Assembly: GCA_026826555.1 (NCBI GenBank)
Contig: JAKSZT010040198.1
Span: 132,551-196,550 of the forward strand
Direction: 5' to 3'
Length of the DNA stretch: 64,000 bases
Source of the DNA: Tolypeutes matacus
Taxonomy: Eukaryota; Chordata; Mammalia; Cingulata; Chlamyphoridae
The first letter of the stretch is position 1. The number at the start of each line of letters is the position of its first letter. Below the pieces are notes generated by a model that did no database searches, was not told the origin of the DNA, and was given only the letters and a program-made list of their open reading frames with translations. Of the stretch, positions 1 through 10,350 are shown one piece after another. Position numbers and translations under genes: made by a program.

Positions 1-74
1 CGCCCGCACGCGCGGCGTGGTTGGCTGACCCAGCGAGCACAAGCAGCAAGGGGGGGATAAATAAATAAATAAAA

Positions 75-109
<35 letters not shown>

Positions 110-110
110 A
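1..110 (+). mobile_element. DAS-type SINE, 3' part and poly(A) tail (cut by window edge)
   Basis: The first 50 bases repeat, nearly base for base, the 3' body of the complete SINE at 6453-6651 (the 'gctgacccagcgagcacaag' block, a G run, then (ATAA)n and a long A tract). The tRNA-like head lies outside the window. The A tail abuts an antisense LTR fragment, so the SINE probably landed inside that LTR. The long, fairly pure A tail suggests a comparatively young insertion. Confidence 0.85.
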
Positions 111-294
111 GCCTGAAACCTCACAGATGTTGGCAGCCATCTTGTCCCAACATGTGGCAATAGACTTTGGTGAGGGAAGTAACTTATGCTTTATGGCCTG
201 GTAACTGTGGGCTTCTACCCCAAATAAATACCCTTTATAAAAGTCAACAGATTTCTGGTATTTTCATCAGAACCCCTTTGGCTGAGTAATACAA
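111..294 (-). mobile_element. LTR fragment, same family as the solo LTR at 37637-38266
   Basis: Read on the minus strand from about 294, it starts TGTATTACTCAGCC and follows the first ~180 bases of the solo LTR at 37637-38266 (TGTATTAGTCAGCC, then 'taccagaaatctgtt', 'tttataaagggtatt' and an A/G-rich block). It is cut off at 111 by the SINE. The TGTATTAG start resembles ERVL/MLT2-class LTRs, but the family name is a guess. Confidence 0.6.
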
Positions 295-2171
295 GACTGG
301 AATATTCTATGGGTTTCTCCCCATGTCTCCAGTTTTATTTTGATTTTCATAAACTTACAATGTTAAGTTCAATTTTGGGGGTATATGATTAAAGTTGGAG
401 GTGGTGGAGAATGTATGAAGTGCATTTAAAGATGTTAAAATGGCCCTGTTGGCAAGGTATTTGACCCAGCTTGAACTTTAAGTTTCACAAGTGTTGTGAA
501 ATTGACAAATGGAGCAAAGCTTATATACAAACCTTACTTCTAATTTAAAGTTCTTTTTTTTTTTTTTTCCTGAAGACAAAGCTCTGATCTGTAGCTGATT
601 GAAAGCTCTTTCAGGGAAGCACCAGAGAAATACAATTTAACTGACCAGGGAACTCGGTTATTTTGTAGCATGTAGCATTTTCTAAAGAATAATTTAAATT
701 ATTAAAAATAACACTATACTCTTTTCTAATATCTTGCAAATCTGTACCAGTGCATATCATGAACAGAAAAGATGTTGACAACTCTCTAGCAACTTTGTAT
801 CATTTCTGAAATATTTATATTAATATTTATTAATCTTTACTCACTCAAATTTAACCAACAGAGGGTTAGAAAATCCTTTTAATTTGAGAGGACATCCCAA
901 GCAAGACCCAACATATCAAATAAACCTAACAACTTTTAACATTTTTCTTCTTATAAGGTAAAAGAACTTTTTTTTTCTAGCACCCCTGCAGAAATCTGTG
1001 ATGAAGGAGACATACTTAGGATTTGATTGAGGGAATATGAAACGTCAAAATTGACAGGAGGTTTGTAATGTATGTCAAATAAGGTCACAGGTCACTGTGA
1101 ACAAGACTTGGCTCCTTATTTAACCAAAGTAACAATGAAAGATTAAAACAGTATTCTGGAGGTAGTATCATTCTTTATAAAAATAGTTATCTTAAAAGGG
1201 AGATAACTTGATTCTCTTAAAAAATTGCATTCATATTAAAGCCCATATGCAGAGCAGAGAATTATTGTGATAAGACACAGAATAAATGCCTTCTAGGCCA
1301 ATTGCTCAGAATTAAAACAAACAAACAAACAAACAAAAAACATCTAACAACTTCTTACTAAGAGCAAACCAATAATCCCCAAAAATGTGGTCAGTTTAAC
1401 AGCGGGAAAACAAATTTCAAATTTGCATGTATATGCTGTTTATAAAAATCATATTGATTATATATCTTATCCAGCAATGACCATGAAAAACAAAATTATT
1501 TTTCCACAAACCATTTGCAACTTTCCTATTCTTTCAGGTTTTATCCTATATTTTTCTCTTTTTTAAATTTTGCAATAACCAATGATTTTGCTTTAGGAAA
1601 TAACTATTCTCATATTTTCTCAACAAAACCATATCCTGCATACCATGCCAGCTGAATTTAGCATAAGCCTAAGGTTTTAAGGTAGTAACAGATCTTGGAC
1701 TCTATCTTTATGTTGACAACTTATACAAAACTGAATTACTGTTGAAATCAATTTTGTCAGAAATGACTCAATTTTCTTAAGTTAAAACAATTTTTTTTCT
1801 ACCATAAACATATAGCAACATGCGATAAGGAGTCATTTAAAGAGGTTATTTTAGAATCTTTACAGACTTTAGAACTTCTGAATATCAATCAAAGAATGTA
1901 CTCCATAATTTGGTGGCAGCCAGGAGCTTCTTTTCCAAGTGCACATCTCAAATGGTCATCTTTGGTTAATCCAAATATTCCCCAAGAAGCCACTGTAAAC
2001 TCAAATCATCCTTGGTGAGATTCACCCATTTATTCAGAAACAAATATGAACTGGTAGCATAGTAAGAAAACAGGCATTAAAGCATTGATCAAGAGAGAAG
2101 CCAAGAGATGTAGATTATGAAGTTCTCACCTTCAAATAAAGTTTCCAGAAATGAAAATTGTATAGAGGCCC
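295..2171. other. Unassigned AT-rich intergenic sequence
   Basis: No open reading frame of useful length, RNA gene or recognisable young repeat was seen. A (CAAA)n microsatellite lies at about 1314-1340. The stretch may contain ancient repeats too diverged to recognise by eye. Confidence 0.6.
1314..1340 (+). repeat. (CAAA)n microsatellite
   Basis: About five tandem AACA units followed by an A run, in AT-rich DNA with no visible retroposon body in front of it. Confidence 0.8.
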
Positions 2172-2609
2172 TGTATTAGTCAGGTTTCTCTAGGGAAACA
2201 GAAGAGACAGAAGATATCTGTAAATAGCATGAGGTTTTATAAAATTGCCTCATGCAACCATGGGGATGGACAAGTTCAAATTCTGCAAGACAGGCAGCAA
2301 ACCAAGAGCTCCAATGAAGTTCTTTGATGACTTCCCAGGAGATGCTGGCTGTGTCTAAAGCAGAGAAGGGAAAACTCTCTCTGCATGCTGAAATTACGTC
2401 CCCTTTTAAGGTCTTAAATTGATTGGATGAAACATCATTCACTGTTGATGGCAATCTCCTTAAATGATTGAAGATGTAACCAGGCAATCAATTCACTGAT
2501 GATTAAAGTCCATGAAATGCCCTTGTATTACAATTAGCCCAGCGCTTCCCAGACCAAACAGCCTGGCACCATTACCTGACTGTGTTGACACATTAAGCTA
2601 AACATCACA
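2172..2609 (+). mobile_element. LTR-like element, TG...CA bounded (ERVL/MLT2-like?)
   Basis: The element starts TGTATTAGTCAGGTTTCTC and can be ended at ...AACATCACA, giving a TG...CA unit of about 438 bp. The start and the following 'gggaaacagaagagacagaag' region resemble mammalian ERVL-type LTRs (MLT2 group) as I recall them. The flanking 5-mers (GGCCC and AGTCC) agree at only 3 of 5 positions, so a target duplication is not convincing. A 103-codon minus-strand frame across it is a chance frame. Confidence 0.45.
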
Positions 2610-4114
2610 AGTCCCCAAAACTGAAAAGCACCTGTCTTAAGTGTGTCAAAACCTCTGTACCGGGCCCTTCCCACCCCAACAGACAGAACCAGGACCTCAC
2701 AAACTGGGAACAAAAAACAAATCCAACAATTAATCTGCTCAGCTCTTCTGGGGAAAACACTCAGCAGTCATCTCCCAGAACTTGCTTATTCCCCTCCTTT
2801 CCCCTCTGGATTGCATGTATGCAGATATTTTGCTAATATTATACAATGAACATTTGCTCTATTTTTATCATTCATCTTTCTATCCATTCAATCAACTTTG
2901 TTTCTGTGTTTTAAAATATATATTTGCTTTGCAACTTAAATTGCGTACATCAATACTCTTCATTATTACACATAACAGTTGATTATTTGACTACGGGTCT
3001 TTTGGTGTTAGGAAAATTTTACAGTTAAATACATTCATCTAAAATTCCTATATTACACTTATATTTGTCAAAAAATACCACTTAAGCAAAACCACTACCA
3101 AATAGGTCATAGTACCATCATAACAGTGAATTCTCTCTTTCCTTCCTAGGTAATCCTTGGAAACATTCTCCATTTACACAGAGGCAAATACTAAACAATT
3201 GTTTATTTTCTCATTGGTTAGTGTTTTATACTGTAGAACTTCACGTAATTTGCTTCACACAATAAGTGATATTTTGTGCATGACATCTTTGAAAAAATTC
3301 AAAATAATGTTTTTGAAATACATCATATCTTTGGGTGTATTAGGAGTCTTTTACTTTCTTAAAAATTTTGTGCTATTCCATTTTGTAAATACACTGCATA
3401 TTATTTATCAATTTTTCTTTGATGGACACGCACTTTCTCTACTTGGTTAAAGTGCAAAAATCTGGGGTTAACAACTGTACAAATCACTTTTGGATCTAGT
3501 AATTCAGTTCTCTGGAGTACATGATGAAGGGTTGACATGCTGGCTAATATTAGTTTTAAAAGAAACTGCCCAAATTTTTGTGAATTATCATAGCACCTTA
3601 AATACTTATAATATGCAGGAGAGTTTAGTTTAGCCATATCATAACAATCATTTAGTGTTGCTGGAATTCTTTATTCTGGAAGTTCTGTAGATGTGTAGTA
3701 GCAGATTATTGTGGTTTTCATTAGCATTTTCCTTGAAAATATACAAAGATGAACACATTAGGGCCATTAAACAGGTACCCATGATTTTAAAAAGACTTAC
3801 TTTTACACAGGATGTTCTCTAAGCACAAGGGAATTAAATTAAATGTCAACAACAACCACATATTTGAAAATTTAACAACATATTTTTACCAAATATGTGA
3901 GACAAAATAAATCAGAAGGAAAAAATAACAATAAATTTTATAAAAATAAATATTACATTAATAAATTCATATTTATTGTTATATATGCACTAGATAAATG
4001 AATAAAAATATAGCTGTACATAGAACTTTACATCTGTTAGTACTTATTCTGGCAAAGGAGAAAGTTCTTTAGACAATGACCAACATTTCTCTCACATTAA
4101 TCCAGGAAAAGAAA
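2610..4114. other. Mostly unassigned; possible very old antisense L1 remnant near 3200-3560
   Basis: Short frames in this stretch look like chance. Around 3340-3440 the plus strand reads like a decayed antisense L1 ORF2 end (the pattern 'ttgatggaca' after a T-rich stretch, typical of antisense L1 C-terminal coding sequence), but divergence is too high to fix boundaries. Nothing else is recognisable. Confidence 0.35.
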
Positions 4115-4483
4115 AGTAAAATCTTCCCAAGAAAGAAAAGCCCAGGACCTCATGGTTTCTCACAGAATTCTGTTGATAATTCACCAATCATTCAAAGAAG
4201 AATTAACTTCAATTCTTCTCAAAGTTTTCAAAAAAAAATTGAATAGGAGGGATCACCCTCTGGTTCATTCTATAATACCAAGATCACCCTCATACCAAAA
4301 TCAGATGAAAGTTAATTCTAGAAATTAAAACTGCAGGCCAATATCTTTTCCAAATAAGGATGCAAAATCCTTAACAAAATCCTAGTGAAAATAATCTAAC
4401 AGTATATTAAAATAACTATATATCATGATCAAGCAGAATTTATCCCTGGAATGCAATGTTGGTTCTACATAAGAATATCAGTT
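4115..4483 (+). pseudogene. Old L1 ORF2 (reverse transcriptase) fragment, 5' part
   Basis: Starts with the L1 reverse-transcriptase lead-in 'cttcccaagaaagaaaagcc' (the SLPKKKSPGPDGF region), followed by 'gaattctgttgataattcac'. It then runs through the 'accaagatcaccctcatacc' and 'atccctggaatgcaatgttgg' regions that also occur in the younger L1s at 12840-13010 and 20620-21450. The frame is broken many times. The dimeric SINE at 4484 separates it from its continuation at 4699. Confidence 0.75.
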
Positions 4484-4698
4484 AGGGGAGTAGATGTGGC
4501 TCAAGCAGTTGAGAACCTGCTTCCTATAAGGGAGATACTGGGTTCAGTCCCTGGTGCCTCCTAAAATTAAAAAAAAAAAAGCAAACAAACAAACCGTCTC
4601 AAGGGAACTGATGTAGCTCACTGGTTGAACAACAGCTTCTCACATACTAGGTTCCAGGCTCAATACCCAGCCCCAACACCATCAAAAAAAAAAAAAAA
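4484..4698 (+). mobile_element. Dimeric DAS-type SINE inserted in L1 ORF2
   Basis: Two tRNA-like monomers in tandem. The first (4484-4580) has box A 'tgtggctcaagcagttgag' and box B 'gggttcagtccctgg', then an A-rich linker. The second (about 4605-4698) has 'tgtagctcactggttgaa' and 'ggctcaatacccag', then a poly(A) tail. The same two-part layout recurs at 42845-43051, so it is a family structure rather than two chance insertions. The surrounding L1 ORF2 continues directly on each side. Confidence 0.8.
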
Positions 4699-5640
4699 TC
4701 TATTAATATAATAAATCACATTAGCACAGTGAAAGACAATAAAAAAAAAAACATGTCCATCTCAATTGACATAAAAAGGTATTAGACAAAATCCAGCATC
4801 CTTTCTTGATAAAAACACTTTGAAAAATAGGAAGAAAAGGAAACTTCCCCAACAAAATAAATAGCAGATATGAAAACCCACAGCTATCATCCTACTCAAT
4901 GGTAAGTGACTGAAATATCCTCTCTAAGATCAGCAAAAAGACAAGGATCCCTACTGTCACCACTGTTATTTACCATGATCTTGAAAATTCTTTCCAGAGT
5001 GATTAGGCAAAAACAATAAATAAAAGGCATCTAAATTGGAAATGATGAAGTAATACTTAAACACAGATGACATGGGTTTATATGCAGACAATTCTGAACA
5101 AATATGCAAGAAAGCTTTTAGAGCTAAGAAATGAATCCAGCACAGGGGCAGTGTACCATGTCAACACTCAATAATTAATAGTGTTTCTATCTATATACAA
5201 GCAATGAACAATCAGAAGACATAATCAAGAAAAAATTCCACTCAAAATAAAAACTAAAAAAGCAAATATCAATGAATAAATCTCACCAATGAGGTAAAGG
5301 ACTTGAACATGGAAAACTAGCAAAAATAGCTAAAAGAAATGAAAGAAGATGTACATCAATGGAAGGACATTCTGAGTTCATGGAATATAATACTATTGTT
5401 CAGCTATCAATCCTACCCAAATTGATTTGTAGATTCAACACACTCCCAATAAAAATTCCAACACCCTTTTTACAGAAATGGAAAAGCCAATCATTACATT
5501 TATATGGAAGTGTAAGGAGTTCCAAATAGCCAAAGCCACCCATAAAAAGAGGAATGAGTTGGAGAACTCACACTTCCCAATCTTAAAAGTTATTATACAA
5601 AGGAACCAGCAGCCTTTGCTCAATCTCTGCACTGGAAGGA
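4699..5640 (+). pseudogene. Old L1 ORF2 fragment, continuation after SINE
   Basis: Continues the L1 interrupted at 4483. The region holding the reverse-transcriptase catalytic Asp-Asp is still recognisable near 5060 ('acacagatgacatgg', T-D-D in the ancestral frame) but is out of frame with its surroundings. It proceeds through the thumb region (about 5400-5560, 'cccaataaaaattccaacac', 'tatatggaagtgtaaggag') and fades near 5640. It is clearly older than the L1s at 9977-28475. Confidence 0.7.
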
Positions 5641-6441
5641 ATAGAAGCAAGGGTGATTGAAAAACACACCAGACTTCTGTGATGGTAGGGATTGGGTTCA
5701 GTGCACCAGGTTGGAAAGCCAACAATGGCCATGGCTTGGGCCCACTCGTCAAGCAGGAGTGGAACTTGGGTACACATTGATCACTTTCATGGTGTACAAC
5801 ATGTAGACTCACCCATTCCACCTTAAAAAGCTATGATAATCCTGGTCCCCAGGCACCCCAAAAGGGAGAGGAAGTAGGGCTCAGTCTGAGAACTCGCTGT
5901 GGGCAGCAAGTATAGATTCACTCCACCTACTTTAAAGGCCTGTGGCACTTCAAGTCCCAGTGTGCCCCAGAAAGAAAAGAAAGACCAGCATATTCTGAAC
6001 ATTCTCTCTCAAAGCAGCACAGGCAGATTCAACCTTCCCACCTGGAGGAGGCATCAACACAGGTTGTGGAATTTAATTAGATAACTCCAATCTCAGGGAC
6101 TGGGAGCTGTGCAAAAGTTTCCTCTCAGCAAGGCTGGCAGCCTCTGTCTCAACCACATCGCCATCGGGCATTATGTCAGCTGAGAATTAAAGACCCAGCA
6201 ACACCTTAGCACAGCAGGGAACAATGGGATGAAGGACACTGCGTTCATTTAGAAAGTGTAGAGTTGGGGAAATGTCAAAGAGAAAGTTAATACGGTTTAC
6301 TCCCTAGAGCTCATTGGATTCAATCTATACCACCTTCATGGGTTCTTGGGCCTTATTTGGCTGAGAAATTTGATATGGAAAAGTTGAAACCAGGAGGACA
6401 CTCCTACCAAAATTAGTTCTCAAACAAAAGGAGTATTAAAT
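5641..6441. other. Unassigned, probably an old L1 5' region or other retroelement
   Basis: Richer in G+C than its surroundings, with no conserved frame. It is followed, after a SINE, by sequence related to the start of L1 ORF1 (from about 6880), so it may be an old L1 5'UTR. It shows no obvious similarity to the 5'UTR of L1-A at 7769, so this is only positional inference. Confidence 0.3.
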
Positions 6442-6662
6442 ACATACAAAGGGAAGCGGCTGTGGCTCAATCAGTAGGGCTCCCGTTTACCATATGGGAG
6501 GGCCCAGGTTTGGTTCCCGGGGCCTCCTGGTGAAGGCAAGCCTGCCCGCACGGCGTGGTTAGCTGACCCAGCGAGCACAAGCAGCAAGGGGGGGATAAAT
6601 GAATAAATAAATAAATAAATCTTTAAAAAAAAATAAAATAAAAAAATAAAAACATACAAAGG
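6442..6662 (+). mobile_element. Complete DAS-type SINE with 11-bp target site duplication
   Basis: The element (6453-6651) begins 'gaagcggctgtggctcaatc', carrying a pol III box A-like motif, followed by box B-like 'aggtttggttcccgg'. Next come a C/G-rich body ending 'gagcacaagcagcaaggggg', an (ATAA)n stretch and an A-rich tail. Both sides carry ACATACAAAGG (6442-6452 and 6652-6662), a perfect 11-bp target duplication as expected for L1-mediated retroposition. The head resembles tRNA-Ala-derived DAS-SINEs known from armadillo. This is the best species marker in the window. Confidence 0.92.
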
Positions 6663-6989
6663 CAAAACAAAAACAAGAACATTTTTATACTCCTGGAGGA
6701 GAAATGGGAATGGAAGCTTGTTTCTGGAAATGTTTAATAAGTGGAAATGTAGTGTAATCTCAAAAATTGCACTGTAATTCAAAGTAGAAATCAAATGAAT
6801 AAGAGCTGAAAAAATATGATTTGCTAAGAAGGAGCCATTATAAAGATTCAATATAAATTGAACCATGTGTCAAAGAGGAGCTTTAGCAAAGCCAACCAAA
6901 TAAAAAAGTCATAGGCTTAAGAGAGAAACTGAGCACAGAATAAACATATCAAAAAGATCAGGTGCCAAGACACCAACAAAAATTAAAAG
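6663..6989 (+). pseudogene. Old L1 remnant leading into ORF1
   Basis: From about 6880 the order of words ('aaccaaataaaaaagtca', 'gccaagacaccaacaaaaa') follows the ORF1 leader of L1-C (18055-18110). It is interrupted at 6990 by a young L1 3' end and resumes at 7263. The 6663-6880 part is not assignable with confidence. Confidence 0.45.
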
Positions 6990-7262
6990 ACATATTTATA
7001 TCATCATATAACATGCAGAGCTGTGTGGGAGAGAGTGTGGTCTACAATGTGAACTTTGGTCCATGCTTTAATGGCAAAGCCCCAAGATGCATTTATAAAT
7101 TGCAATTAATGTGCCACACTAATGAAGGATGTTTATGTGGGAGGTTGTGGGAGGAGTGGGAGGTGGGGTGTATGGGAATCCCTATATTTTTTGTGTAATA
7201 TTCATGTAATCTAAGTATCCTATAAAAAAATAAAAAAAAAATATCATGAAAAAAAAAAAAAA
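6990..7262 (+). mobile_element. 5'-truncated L1: last ~250 bp of the 3'UTR plus A tail
   Basis: The sequence from 'tatatcatcatataacatgc' to 'catgtaatctaagtatcc' followed by A-rich DNA matches the last ~240 bases of the L1 at 54385-56455 almost throughout. It is inserted into the older L1 ORF1 leader, which resumes with 'gaaacaggaaaatatggacc' just after the tail. It contains a canonical four-run G tract at 7139-7168 (loops of 7, 6 and 4). No coding sequence is present. Confidence 0.85.
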
Positions 7263-7768
7263 AAGAAACAGGAAAATATGGACCAGTCAAAGGAACAAAT
7301 AAAACCTCCACACAAAACATAAGATCTTAGACAAATAATCACAGATATTCAAACAAATCACCTTAATTAATTCAATGAGATGGCTAAAGAGATTAAGGAT
7401 ATTAAGAAGACACTAGGTGAACAGAAAGAAGAATTTAAAAGTTTTCCAAGGAGCATAACAGATCTTATGGCAATGAAAGAAACAATGGTTCCGCTTTTAA
7501 AAACACCAGTCATATAACAGCAGATTTGCAACAACTGATGAAAGAATAAGTGAATAAGAAGGTAGACCATCTTAACTTGAAAGAACAGAAGATGAGAGAA
7601 AAGAATATAAAAAATCAAACAGGCTCCCAGGGAATTGAATAACAGTGTGGAACATGCAAACATATGCATTATGATGTCCTGGAAGGAGGAGAAGGAAAAA
7701 GGTGCATACAAGAGACACTCAATAAGACTGTGTCAATTTTTCATCAGAAACCATGGAGTTAAGACGGA
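7263..7768 (+). pseudogene. Old L1 ORF1 remnant
   Basis: Follows the L1 ORF1 coiled-coil coding region: 'gagattaaggatattaagaa' at about 7390 also occurs in L1-A (9852), and in near-identical form in L1-B and L1-C. Further on it reads 'atgcattatgatgtcctgg', matching the 'catgcattataggcatcata' region of L1-B. It ends at 'catcagaaaccatggagtt', in the ORF1 C-terminal domain region, where L1-A begins. Stops interrupt all frames. Confidence 0.65.
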
Positions 7769-8660
7769 CTGGTGTTAGGTGGCAAGATGGCATTGGTTTA
7801 AGTGGGCACTCACCATTTCTCTTGCAAAAAATGGCTGAGTGGGGCCAAGATCCTGCCTGAGGGAGTTGTTTTGGAACCCACAGAGCAGGAGGATTCAGGG
7901 CATTGATCTGGAGGGAGCTGGACAAACAGAAAAGAATCTCAAGGTAAAGCCATGAATTTCTCACCCCGGTGGCTGGAAGCAGTGGATGGCTAAGCCCCAC
8001 CCTTAAGGCAAAAAGCTGCTGTGACCCTGACGCCTGTGCCAGCAACCAAGTGGGAGGAAGCAACCTGCAGGGGTGGGAGGGTTCTGGCAAAGGGTGGAGA
8101 GGGGTTTCCTTTCTGTGGGTTTGGTTGCCTGGGTCCCCTTTGAGCTTTGTTGAGCATACCAGCCAGCACAAGGTGGTACCAGGAAGAGGGGAGAGGTGAA
8201 TCTGCTCAGGCAGTCTGACTTACCTAAGAACCTTGGGTTAAATAAACTTGGGCTGGGAGAAGGTGGAGTCAGGCAATTGAGTACTCTGGCACTGAAAACT
8301 ACCAAAATTCCAACTTCCCTAAGGGAGGCTGGCAGTAAGAAGCACTTAATAACTTTCCAAGGGCCTATTTAGGCTCCTGGTAGAGGAGTGGTCTGAAAGA
8401 GGATTGAGAGTCATTTCTGTGCACTGAGTTCAGTCACCAGGGTCCCATTTTAATTTCAGAAAGGAACTCAACCTGACCGGGATGTGCTCACACAGGCTAT
8501 TTTGTCCTGCTGCCCTGGGAGAGAAAACAATAAAAATATAAAAGGGTGAGGAGCAGACAGGCTCTTAATCACCAGGAATCTGCCCCACTGCAAAGAGTCA
8601 AAACTGCCCGAAGAGGGTAAGTGACTGGATAGATTTCTGAAAAGCTAACTGACCCAACGA

Positions 8661-8735
8661 GAAAGTTTAGCTCAGTGGAAGAATTTCTGCCAAGAATATA
8701 CAAGGTCCCTAGTTCAATTCCCAGCTCCTCTTAGA
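8661..8735 (+). pseudogene. tRNA-like sequence (tRNA- or SINE-derived)
   Basis: Contains a box A-like 'tttagctcagtggaagaatt' and a box B-like 'agttcaattcccag' about 35 nt further on, the spacing of a tRNA. The box A neighbourhood resembles tRNA-Gly, but the arms do not pair well and no complete acceptor stem is visible. It is therefore a decayed tRNA or the second monomer of a DAS-like SINE rather than a working tRNA gene. It lies inside the candidate L1 intron. Confidence 0.5.
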
Positions 8736-9079
8736 GTAGAGATACACCGGAATATCAAAAATCCAGCTGATACTTTAGGAAAGGGAAAACATAGACATTA
8801 TTTTTGTATTAGCTTCTCTTTGGACTCTTATTTTTCCTTTTAAAAAGCTTACAGTTTTAAAAACTTAGTTTACTCGCTAAAACCCACTTCAAAACCTGCA
8901 GATGGGAAGCTTCAGGGTAATTGATTGATGAACACTGGCACCCTGAGATGCTCCTCAGGGGCCTAAGAGGGAAGGCTGTCTTTCCTTAGTTTTTGTTTGA
9001 TTGCTTATTTGCTTTTTTTGTTTTTGTTTGTCTTTCCTTTCCCAACCCCCTTTTAAAATAAGGTGCTGCTGACTTGATT

Positions 9080-9545
9080 CTTTTTTGCTGTGTTTCCTAT
9101 TCCTTGGTTTCCTGTTTTTCATGTATACGCATTTTGTCTACCAATGCTGTCTCTTTTCCTTCCTTCATATTTCTATCTTCCACTTTCTGTTGTTGTTCTT
9201 ACATGCCCCCTTTCTTTAGTCCTCATTTTTTCTGATTTTTATTTCTATCTTGTCTATTGTGTTTTCTTTCTTTTATTAACTTTTTTTTCTTTTTGTCTTT
9301 TCTCTTTCCCTCTCTTCTCATCATTCTGGCCTTTTAATTCATTCTCCATATTTTTCTGTATTCAGTTTCCCATTTCATTTTTTGTACTCCACTTTTTTAT
9401 TCCTATTAATCTACACTACTTATATGACTTTAATATTCAATTTCCTAGGTCTTACATGGTTCCTCTTCTAACTTTTACTATTATTATTTCTATTATCCTT
9501 TTCTTTTCTTACATCTTTTGATCATTCTGACCTTAATCTTTTTCA
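9080..9545 (+). repeat. Polypyrimidine-rich tract
   Basis: About 465 bases of strongly T-rich DNA with C interspersed. It forms the 3' part of the candidate intron, ending at its acceptor. It gives an open frame of 143 codons made almost wholly of Phe, Ser, Leu and Pro, which reflects base composition and not a gene. Confidence 0.8.
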
Positions 9546-10350
9546 TTAAAGGGAACATAGACAAGAGCAAGGAAGTAGAATAAGAGGAACAAAGTATAAA
9601 AGAGAAAACTTGACACACACCCAAAAAGAGCAACTAAATAAAACTGTAGAGTAGAGAAACTAATCAACTGAATAAATTGATCAAGATAAAAAGATGACCA
9701 GAGAACAACAAAAAATTACAAACCATACTAAGAAACAGGAAGACATGGCACAGTCCAATGAATGAACTAAAAACTCTAAAGAGATCCAGAACAGTGAACA
9801 ATTAAAGATGTCCAAAAAGATATCATGGACCAACTTAATGAAGTGAAGGAAGAGATTAAGGATATTAAGAAAAAACTAGTGGAACATAATGAAGAAATTG
9901 TAGACATACATTAAAAAGGTAACAGATATGATGGTGATGCATGGCACAACCCAAGAAATAAAAAAACACACTGGAGAGTGAGGCAAGAAAGCATCAATTT
10001 AGATAGGCACACAACATCTCTCTCACAGAGGACAGATGATCAGAGACAGGATCCTGCCTGAGTGGGCTGTTCTGGTAGCCCACGGAGTGAGAGCCTTAGG
10101 GACATCAATCTGGAGGGAGAAGGACAGTAAGGTGGATTGCTCAAGATAAAACTGAAACATAGAAAAAAGCAACAAAATAGAACATGAAGAACCAAGTTGT
10201 CAAAGAGAAAATGTAACACACACACAGAAACACCAGCTAAATAAAACTCTAGAGCAGAGAGAGAAGCTACTCAGTTGAATAACCCATCAAGATAAAATGA
10301 TAACGAGAGGGCAAGAAAAAATTACAAACCATGCTGGTAAACTGGAACAC

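Larger units (their letters stand above)
7944..9551 (+). other. Candidate GT-AG intron in the L1 5'UTR
   Basis: Boundaries read CTCAAG|GTAAAG at 7938-7949 and TCATTAAAG|GGAACATAG at 9543-9560. A consensus branch site CTGAC (A at 9530) lies 21 nt before the 3' boundary, and 9080-9545 is strongly T/C-rich. Joining the flanks gives CTCAAG|GGAACATAG. L1-D has CTCAAG|GAAACATAG at the same place (junction 40545/40546, minus strand) with no extra bases, so L1-D looks like a spliced copy. L1-B has CTCAAG, 8 other bases, then GAAACATAG. The alternative is that the segment is an insertion into L1-A, but no target duplication is visible. Confidence 0.6.
7769..9976 (+). mobile_element. L1-A: L1 5'UTR plus start of ORF1, no 3' part
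   Basis: Starts near 'gttaggtggcaagatggc', the usual form of a mammalian L1 5' end (GGnGGCAAGATGGC). The first 175 bases (7769-7943) match the 5' ends of L1-B (9977-10145) and, on the minus strand, L1-D (40715-40546). Then comes a 1608-bp segment (7944-9551) missing from both those copies, followed by sequence common to all three. An ORF1-like ATG is at 9745 but is soon followed by a stop. The element breaks off at about 9976, where L1-B begins in the same orientation. Confidence 0.75.

Noticed and set aside
8661..8735. Functional tRNA gene
   Set aside because: Boxes A and B are present, but the acceptor and anticodon stems do not pair and no pol III terminator follows closely; it is a decayed or SINE-derived copy.
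9090..9521. 143-codon plus-strand open frame rich in Phe, Leu and Ser, resembling a membrane protein
   Set aside because: It is produced by the T/C-rich tract before the candidate L1 splice acceptor. There is no conserved motif, and the same strand lacks any gene context.
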